7,266 bases of DNA, from the NCBI GenBank assembly GCA_003453085.1, contig DMMK01000348.1:2737-10002 (forward strand), written 5' to 3'. The translations under genes were made by a program, and so were the position numbers. The notes below the pieces were generated by a model. That model made no database searches. It saw only the letters and a program-made list of their open reading frames with translations, and was not told where the DNA came from. This stretch comes from Verrucomicrobiales bacterium. GTDB taxonomy: Bacteria; Verrucomicrobiota; Verrucomicrobiia; Verrucomicrobiales; Verrucomicrobiaceae. Numbering within the stretch: position 1 is the first letter of the stretch; each line of letters starts with the position of its first letter. Below, piece after piece: positions 5,484-7,266 of the stretch.

Positions 5484-7266
5484 ATGGCCGCCATTTCAAC
5501 CTTCCTCGTCGGAGCCTCCATCCTCCTGCTGCTCCTCTTTTACATCGGCACGACGATGCATGACCGCAAGCGCAGGTATGGCTCCGTGCTGATCCTCATC
5601 GCCACGGCCTTTGCCTTGTGGACGGTCAACAGCATGGGCATCAAGCTGGGCATTGACCTTCAGGGGGGCAGTGAGTTCGTCGTGCGCCTGGAGCCCGGCA
5701 AGTCTGACGACGGCACCGCCAAGCCCGTCACCCAGAGCTCCGTCCAGCAGGCCATTGCCATCTTGGAAAAACGTCTCAACTCCGAAGGCAACAAAGACCT
5801 CACCATGCAGCCACAGGGGGAGGACCGCATCCTCATCCAGATGCCTGGGGTGAAGGCCGAAGAATTCGCCGACGTGCGCCAGAAGATCCAGCAGGTCGCC
5901 TTCCTGGAGTTCCGCATCGTTAAGCCCCAAAACGCTCCCGGCCAGCCGCGCACTCCCGGCACCGAAGACCTGAAGTACAAGGCGCAGAAGGACGACCAGG
6001 GCAAAGAGCTTCCTGACCGTGGCACGGAGACCGTGGGCAACCGCGCTGACATGGAAGGCAAGTATGTGAAGGAAGCCTTCGCAACCTTTGACGCCGAAGG
6101 CTGGAAGGTCATCCTGAACTTCGACAGCACCGGTGCCAAGCTCTTCGATGAAGTTGCCGCCGTGAACCGTGGCCGCCAGTTGGCCATCATCGTGGACAAA
6201 GAAATCATCTCGGCCCCGACCCTTCAGACCGACCATTTCGGCGGCACTGCCGTCATCAGCGGTCGTTTCAAGGAGCAGGAAGCCCGCACGCTGGCCAGCC
6301 TGCTGGAAAACCCCCTGGAAAACCCGATGACCATCCTGTCTGAAAGCGCCGTCTCCGCCGCTTATGGTCAGTCCTCCATCAATCAGGGCAAGTGGGTCGG
6401 CATCGCCGGTCTGGGCATCACCACCTTGTTCATGCTCTTCGTTTATCGCATGGCCGGTCTCATCGCCATCGTCGGTCTGGTGATCAACTTGAGCATCCTC
6501 TTCGGCGGCATGTCCCTCTTTGGGTTCACGCTCACCATGCCCGGCATCGCCGGTATCGTGCTCACCATCGGCATGGCTGTGGATGCCAACGTGCTGATCT
6601 ATGAACGTCTCCGTGAAGAACGCGAGGCAGGCAAGACCATCTCCGGTGCCCTGGAGTCTGCTTATGAGAAAGCCTTCTCCGCCATTGCCGACTCCAACAT
6701 CACCACGTTGATCTCCGCGATCATCCTTTTCACCATCGCCGGCGGTCTGGTGAAGGGCTTCGCGGTCACTCTGATGATCGGTCTCCTTTCCTCCATGGTT
6801 GGTGCCCTCATCGTCACCCGCGTCATCTTCATGTGGGTCATCGACAAAGGCCTGCTCAAGAGCATCTCCACCGTGAAGCTGTTCCCGGATGGCGTGTTCG
6901 ACATCCTGGCCAAGGCCAAGGGTTTCATCATCGCTTCCCTGGTGGTCACGGCCATCTCCTTCGCCACCCTGGCTGTGAAGGGCAAGGCCAGCCTGGGCAT
7001 TGATTTCCGTGGCGGTGGTCTCACCCACGTCGAACTGAAGGCTGGTAAAGCCATCACCGACAGTGAACTGGAAGCCACTCTCAAGGGCCTGAAACTGCCC
7101 GATGGCAAGGACATCGGCAGCTACTACATCCAGCGCAAGGGCAACGCCACAGGCGGCGACGTCATCGCTATCCGCAGTGAATTCGAGGCGGGCCCCGTCA
7201 TCGAACAAACCGGGAAAGCCAAGTTTGCCGACCAGGGGGGCGGCACCCAGGGCAGCCGGGTGGGCG
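5484..7266 (+). CDS. secD: Fused protein translocase subunit SecDF, 3' end outside window
   Basis: SecD and SecF use the proton motive force to help pull exported proteins across the membrane after SecA/SecYEG. The frame is open for 594 codons to the window edge. SecD hallmarks are GIDLQGG at 56-62, a first extracytoplasmic domain up to about 300 with LAIIVDKEIISAPTLQT at 233-249, and the membrane block PGIAGIVLTIGMAVDANVLI at 353-372 followed by YERLREE. After the SecD membrane region (about 305-455) the chain continues without a stop into the SecF start: KLFPDG, a hydrophobic helix at about 480-498, and GIDFRGGG at 505-512. This shows a SecD-SecF fusion, as in Bacillus and several other phyla. 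An extra hydrophobic segment (about 6-22) precedes the usual first helix (34-50). ATG 5556 (Met25) would remove it. Neither start has a Shine-Dalgarno sequence, so the start is uncertain. Confidence 0.96.
   Translation, partial: MAAISTFLVGASILLLLLFYIGTTMHDRKRRYGSVLILIATAFALWTVNSMGIKLGIDLQGGSEFVVRLEPGKSDDGTAKPVTQSSVQQAIAILEKRLNSEGNKDLTMQPQGEDRILIQMPGVKAEEFADVRQKIQQVAFLEFRIVKPQNAPGQPRTPGTEDLKYKAQKDDQGKELPDRGTETVGNRADMEGKYVKEAFATFDAEGWKVILNFDSTGAKLFDEVAAVNRGRQLAIIVDKEIISAPTLQTDHFGGTAVISGRFKEQEARTLASLLENPLENPMTILSESAVSAAYGQSSINQGKWVGIAGLGITTLFMLFVYRMAGLIAIVGLVINLSILFGGMSLFGFTLTMPGIAGIVLTIGMAVDANVLIYERLREEREAGKTISGALESAYEKAFSAIADSNITTLISAIILFTIAGGLVKGFAVTLMIGLLSSMVGALIVTRVIFMWVIDKGLLKSISTVKLFPDGVFDILAKAKGFIIASLVVTAISFATLAVKGKASLGIDFRGGGLTHVELKAGKAITDSELEATLKGLKLPDGKDIGSYYIQRKGNATGGDVIAIRSEFEAGPVIEQTGKAKFADQGGGTQGSRVG

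Noticed and set aside
5496..7208. Very long open frame (570 codons) on the minus strand opposite secDF
   Set aside because: It lies wholly antisense to the clearly conserved secDF and is rich in Asp, Gly, His and Glu, as expected from reading GC-rich Val/Ile/Ala/Leu codons backwards. It matches no family I know.

Overview
The window looks like chromosomal DNA from a GC-rich bacterium, most likely in the Planctomycetota-Verrucomicrobiota-Chlamydiota group and perhaps a Prosthecobacter- or Verrucomicrobium-like member of Verrucomicrobiota. That placement is inference. It rests on the tgt-yajC-secDF order with SecD and SecF fused, on protein sequences that match their families but sit away from proteobacterial and Firmicutes versions, and on the lack of clear Shine-Dalgarno sequences before the genes. 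All six genes have consistent GC-rich codon use, and I see no sign of recent transfer into them.

Left part (1-3517): a GlcD-type FAD-linked oxidase runs leftward off the window edge. It diverges from mtnA (methionine salvage) across a gap of about 93 bp. mtnA overlaps by 4 bp, through ATGA, a gene for a large PrsW-family intramembrane protease that carries an extra N-terminal region of about 200 residues, probably outside the cytoplasm.

Middle (3518-3937): a non-coding stretch of about 420 bp. Its centre is full of TCCCC/GGGGA pentamers arranged as dyads: two identical 14-bp interrupted palindromes 75 bp apart, three octamers phased at 11 bp, and a near-perfect hairpin. It is the least explained part of the window and could be a multi-site operator, a structured leader or a small dispersed repeat upstream of tgt.

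Right part (3938-7266): tgt (tRNA queuosine modification), yajC and a fused secDF gene lie in order on one strand, in a conserved arrangement that links tRNA-guanine transglycosylase with the accessory Sec membrane complex. tgt and yajC overlap by 4 bp. The Tgt keeps its catalytic aspartates but appears to have Asp and His where the first two zinc cysteines usually sit. SecDF has an extra hydrophobic N-terminal segment and is cut by the window end early in its SecF half.

I found no tRNA, rRNA, CRISPR array, insertion sequence or phage gene. No entirely new system is evident. The best leads are the dyad cluster, the Tgt zinc site and the PrsW sensor-like region.
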